Assembly: GCF_004342585.1 (NCBI RefSeq)
Contig: NZ_SLZQ01000010.1
Span: 83,941 to 147,940, forward strand
Direction of reading: 5' to 3'
DNA length: 64,000 nt
Source of the DNA: Paucimonas lemoignei
GTDB lineage: Bacteria > Pseudomonadota > Gammaproteobacteria > Burkholderiales > Burkholderiaceae_D
Part shown: positions 63,117 through 64,000 of the stretch, one piece after another
Position numbering within the stretch: position 1 is the first letter of the stretch
Layout: the number at the start of each line of letters is the position of its first letter
Translations under genes and position numbers: made by a program
Notes under the pieces: generated by a model
Databases searched by the model: none
Seen by the model: the letters and a program-made list of their open reading frames with translations, nothing else
Told to the model about the DNA's origin: nothing

Positions 63117-64000
63117 ATGGAATTCTTTACCGTATCGCTGCTCAACGGCACCATCTATGGCTTGCTGCTGTTCATGGTTTCCGCCGGCTTGACGCTGATT
63201 TTCGGCATGATGGGCGTGTTGAACTTTGCCCATACCTCTTTTTACATGATCGGCGCCTACCTGGCCTACAGCCTGCAAAAGGTGATCGGCTTCTGGCCGG
63301 CGATCATCGTCGCCCCGATCATCGTCGGCTTTCTCGGCGTGGTCGTCGAGCGCTTCTTTTTGCGCCGCGTGCACAAGTATGGCCACGCGCATGAATTGCT
63401 GGTCACCTTCGGCCTGTCGTTCATCATCGCGGAAATCATCAAGCTCTTCTTCGGCAATTACCCGGTCAATTACCAGGTGCCGTCCTCGCTCAATTTCGCC
63501 GCCTTCCAGCTCTTCGGCACCGACTATCCCTTCTATCGCCTGATGATGGGTGTCATCTCGCTGTTGATGTTCGGCCTGGTCTTCCTGCTGCTGTCGCGCA
63601 CCCGCGTCGGCATCGTGGTGCGCTCGGCAATCTACCGCCCGAAGATGGCCGAAGCCCTCGGCCATAACGTGCCGATGGTGTTCATGGGCGTGTTCGGCGT
63701 GGGCGCGGCGTTGGCGGGTCTCGCCGGTGCGGTGGCCGGGGCGTTCTACACCACCAACCCCAACATGGCGCTGGAACTGGGCGTGCTGGTCTTCGTGGTG
63801 GTGGTGATCGGCGGTCTCGGTTCGCTTGAAGGCGCGATGGTGTCGTCGATTCTGATCGGCCTGATTTCCTCCTTTGCGGTGGGCATCGACCTGAGCGCGG
63901 CCGACGTGCTGGGCTATGTCGGCGCCGGGGAATGGGCGCAAGAAGTCGGCGGCTTGCTGACGCTGAAAATATCCTCGCTGGCGGCGACGATTCCATTTGC
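63117..64000 (+). CDS. Liv-type ABC transporter permease (LivH-like), cut by window edge
   Basis: A LivH-family inner-membrane permease; 294 codons are visible and the frame is open at the right edge. It has the family start MEFFTVSLLNGTIYGLLLFM, many membrane segments, and the permease loop GHNVPMVFMGVFGVGAALAG with EAL just before it (KMAEALGH). GGAA sits just ahead of the ATG. It is the partner of the binding protein upstream; LivM and the ATPases should follow beyond the window. An unusual point is the long polar loop GYVGAGEWAQEVGG near the visible end. Confidence 0.9.
   Translation, partial: MEFFTVSLLNGTIYGLLLFMVSAGLTLIFGMMGVLNFAHTSFYMIGAYLAYSLQKVIGFWPAIIVAPIIVGFLGVVVERFFLRRVHKYGHAHELLVTFGLSFIIAEIIKLFFGNYPVNYQVPSSLNFAAFQLFGTDYPFYRLMMGVISLLMFGLVFLLLSRTRVGIVVRSAIYRPKMAEALGHNVPMVFMGVFGVGAALAGLAGAVAGAFYTTNPNMALELGVLVFVVVVIGGLGSLEGAMVSSILIGLISSFAVGIDLSAADVLGYVGAGEWAQEVGGLLTLKISSLAATIPF

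Noticed and set aside
61723..63941. Two long minus-strand frames opposite the transporter genes
   Set aside because: The plus strand carries a signal peptide, Liv family motifs and membrane segments; the antisense products are His/Gln-rich and unlike known proteins.

Overview
The window looks like the chromosome of a high-GC betaproteobacterium, most likely Burkholderiales/Oxalobacteraceae. This rests on gene content and codon style only: an NrtR-controlled NAD salvage regulon with a NadM-Nudix fusion, a hybrid kinase-CheR-CheB cluster, a globin-coupled GGDEF-EAL protein and a Liv-type transporter locus. Nothing here fixes the genus.

Left part (1-13.3 kb): a lower-GC defence-type region. It holds a partial gene at the left edge, a 949-residue protein of unknown family, an SRA-like/HNH endonuclease beside a cytosine-5 DNA methyltransferase, a MIG/MutY-like mismatch glycosylase, a NERD-domain helicase, an unknown 388-residue protein, a DUF262/DUF1524 protein and a PLD-type nuclease.

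Second part (13.7-29.4 kb): an NAD block around a divergent, NrtR-type control region. To the right run a nicotinamidase-like hydrolase, pncB, nadE, nadM-nudix and an ADP-ribosylglycohydrolase gene. To the left run nrtR and then a tightly packed eight-gene operon: MoxR-type ATPase, unknown protein, HExxH plus vWA protein, radical SAM protein, unknown protein, adenylate-forming ligase, pnuC and nadR. The fusion of an uncharacterised AAA/vWA/radical-SAM/ligase cassette to nicotinamide riboside uptake and phosphorylation is the best candidate for an undescribed system.

Third part (29.6-44.7 kb): accessory genes (zinc-ribbon protein, histidine phosphatase, SRAP protein), an NdpA-like plus membrane-protein pair, a long non-coding stretch with a cluster of 20-bp repeats, and three overlapping large genes that include a tyrosine recombinase. 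This part ends at a 46-bp 3' fragment of a tRNA-Arg(CCG) gene at 44698-44743. I read the fragment as the right attachment site of an integrated island; the intact tRNA and the left end are not in the window.

Right part (44.9-64 kb): backbone-like DNA. It carries a hybrid histidine kinase, CheR, CheB and a response-regulator kinase in one operon, a small membrane protein, an MCP and a haem-globin GGDEF-EAL gene, an MGDG-synthase-like glycosyltransferase, a second pncB/nadM-nudix pair, and a catabolic locus. The locus has an FCD-type GntR regulator and an SDR dehydrogenase on one strand, and an AroE-like dehydrogenase and a Liv-type ABC transporter on the other. The last gene (livH-like) runs off the right edge.
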